From Bacilli bacterium (lineage in GTDB: Bacteria > Bacillota_I > Bacilli_A > RFN20 > CAG-288): a DNA stretch of 13,965 bases. The stretch lies in assembly GCA_022774485.1 (NCBI GenBank), contig JALFLX010000099.1, positions 1-13,965 of the forward strand, in the 5' to 3' direction. The notes under the pieces were generated by a model that ran no database searches, was not told the origin of the DNA, and was given only the letters and a program-made list of their open reading frames with translations. This document shows, piece by piece, positions 13,384 to 13,965 of the stretch; the stretch's first letter is position 1; the number at the start of each line of letters is the position of its first letter. The translations under genes and the position numbers were made by a program.

Positions 13384-13965
13384 ATGGAACAAAACAGATG
13401 GGATTTAACGAGAATTTACGCGGATGAGGATGCGTTTTTAAAAGATCTTGAGGAAGTGAAGACAAAGCTTATCCCGAGCTATGAGACTGTCAAAGGAAAA
13501 CTCGGGACAGAAGAAGGCTTCAAGAGATATTTGGATTTAGAAAGAGAAGCTGATCTCAAGATTTCAAAACTTGCGATGTTCGCATCGATGAGAAGCGATT
13601 TAGACAAGAGAAATGTTGAAAACGCCAAGGATTACGCCAAGATTGATATGATCTTTAACGATTATTCCACAGCGGTGAGCTTTGCTAATCCGGAGATCTT
13701 AGCCTTAGGGAAAGAATATGTAGAACAGTTCTTTGAGAAGAATCCAGATTATCGCGATTTTGATTTTGCTTTCGATAAGCTTTTCCGCGGTGAGAAGTTC
13801 ATCTTACCTTTTGAACAAGAAAGACTCACTTCTTATTACGCACCGCTCTCTTCTGCGGGAAGTCAGCTTTATTCTCTTCTCTCTGTCGCTGACTACGCTC
13901 CTAAGAGTGTCACATTAGAAGATGGGCATACTGTGGAAGTCAACCAAGCGAATTGGACGACATTA
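13384..13965 (+). CDS. pepF: Oligoendopeptidase F, N-terminal part (3' end outside window)
   Basis: The gene opens at ATG 13384 and is still open at the last base (194 codons, in frame, no stop). PepF is a cytoplasmic zinc metallopeptidase of family M3B that cuts short peptides of about 7-17 residues. What is seen is the family's N-terminal helical domain: NRWDLTRIYADEDAF (4-18), then LAMFASMRSDLDKRN (about 64-78), SFANPEIL, then PLSSAGSQLYSLL (about 157-169). The catalytic HExxH and third zinc ligand normally lie beyond residue 350, so they are outside the window. The start is firm: GGAGG (13371-13375) lies 8 bases before ATG. It is divergent from the antiporter, 164 bases away, and each gene has its own promoter. 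Confidence 0.95.
   Translation, partial: MEQNRWDLTRIYADEDAFLKDLEEVKTKLIPSYETVKGKLGTEEGFKRYLDLEREADLKISKLAMFASMRSDLDKRNVENAKDYAKIDMIFNDYSTAVSFANPEILALGKEYVEQFFEKNPDYRDFDFAFDKLFRGEKFILPFEQERLTSYYAPLSSAGSQLYSLLSVADYAPKSVTLEDGHTVEVNQANWTTL

Noticed and set aside
1..13965. Mobile element, prophage or CRISPR content
   Set aside because: No transposase, integrase, phage protein, terminal inverted repeats or regularly spaced short repeats were found; the genes are chromosomal in style.

Overview
The window carries ordinary chromosomal genes of a low-to-mid GC Bacillota bacterium. Several features point that way: a long-form HPF with a C-terminal dimerisation domain, a SpeA-type decarboxylase that looks like the Bacillus enzyme, an oligoendopeptidase F, a type II lipobox lipoprotein, strong GGAGG-type ribosome binding sites and TTGACA/TATAAT-like promoters. 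TGA is used as a normal stop (speA and hpf both end in TGA), so this is not a code-4 Mollicute. A Bacilli- or Erysipelotrichia-like gut lineage is plausible, but the sequence alone cannot fix the genus. I see no phage, insertion sequence, CRISPR array, tRNA or rRNA.

Layout, left to right. (1) 1-1802: the 3' end of metK, followed 7 bases later by a speA-like Orn/Lys/Arg decarboxylase; both relate to S-adenosylmethionine and polyamine supply. (2) 1848-2473: monocistronic hpf (ribosome hibernation) with its own promoter, a large dyad over that promoter and a strong terminator. (3) 2538-3894: a two-gene operon of unknown function, a helical soluble protein and a two-helix membrane protein, with codon use typical of high expression, closed by a terminator. 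(4) 3941-9302: a two-gene operon behind two TTGACA promoters. It encodes a membrane-anchored protein and a giant 1345-residue membrane-anchored protein built of about five diverged beta-rich modules. (5) 9309-9561, minus strand: an unannotated-looking 42-residue very basic protein with its own promoter and terminator, too short for usual ORF cut-offs. (6) 9578-9844, minus strand: an 88-residue unknown protein that appears to be translated from a nearly leaderless mRNA. It is divergent from (7), with a single palindromic -10 element between them. (7) 9853-11797, plus strand: an operon of Nudix hydrolase, MazG-like pyrophosphohydrolase and a lipoprotein whose outer domain I recognise as a barnase-type guanyl-specific ribonuclease, with unusual insertions. 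(8) 11810-13219, minus strand: a CPA2/NapA-type Na+/H+ antiporter, convergent with the RNase gene across a shared bidirectional terminator. (9) 13330-13965, plus strand: pepF, cut by the window end.

The most interesting parts are the barnase-like lipoprotein operon, the giant modular surface protein with its partner, the highly expressed two-gene operon of unknown function, the 42-residue basic protein, and several promoters that carry inverted repeats. There is no gene-free stretch longer than 300 bases. All promoters, terminators and family calls come from reading the sequence, not from searches.
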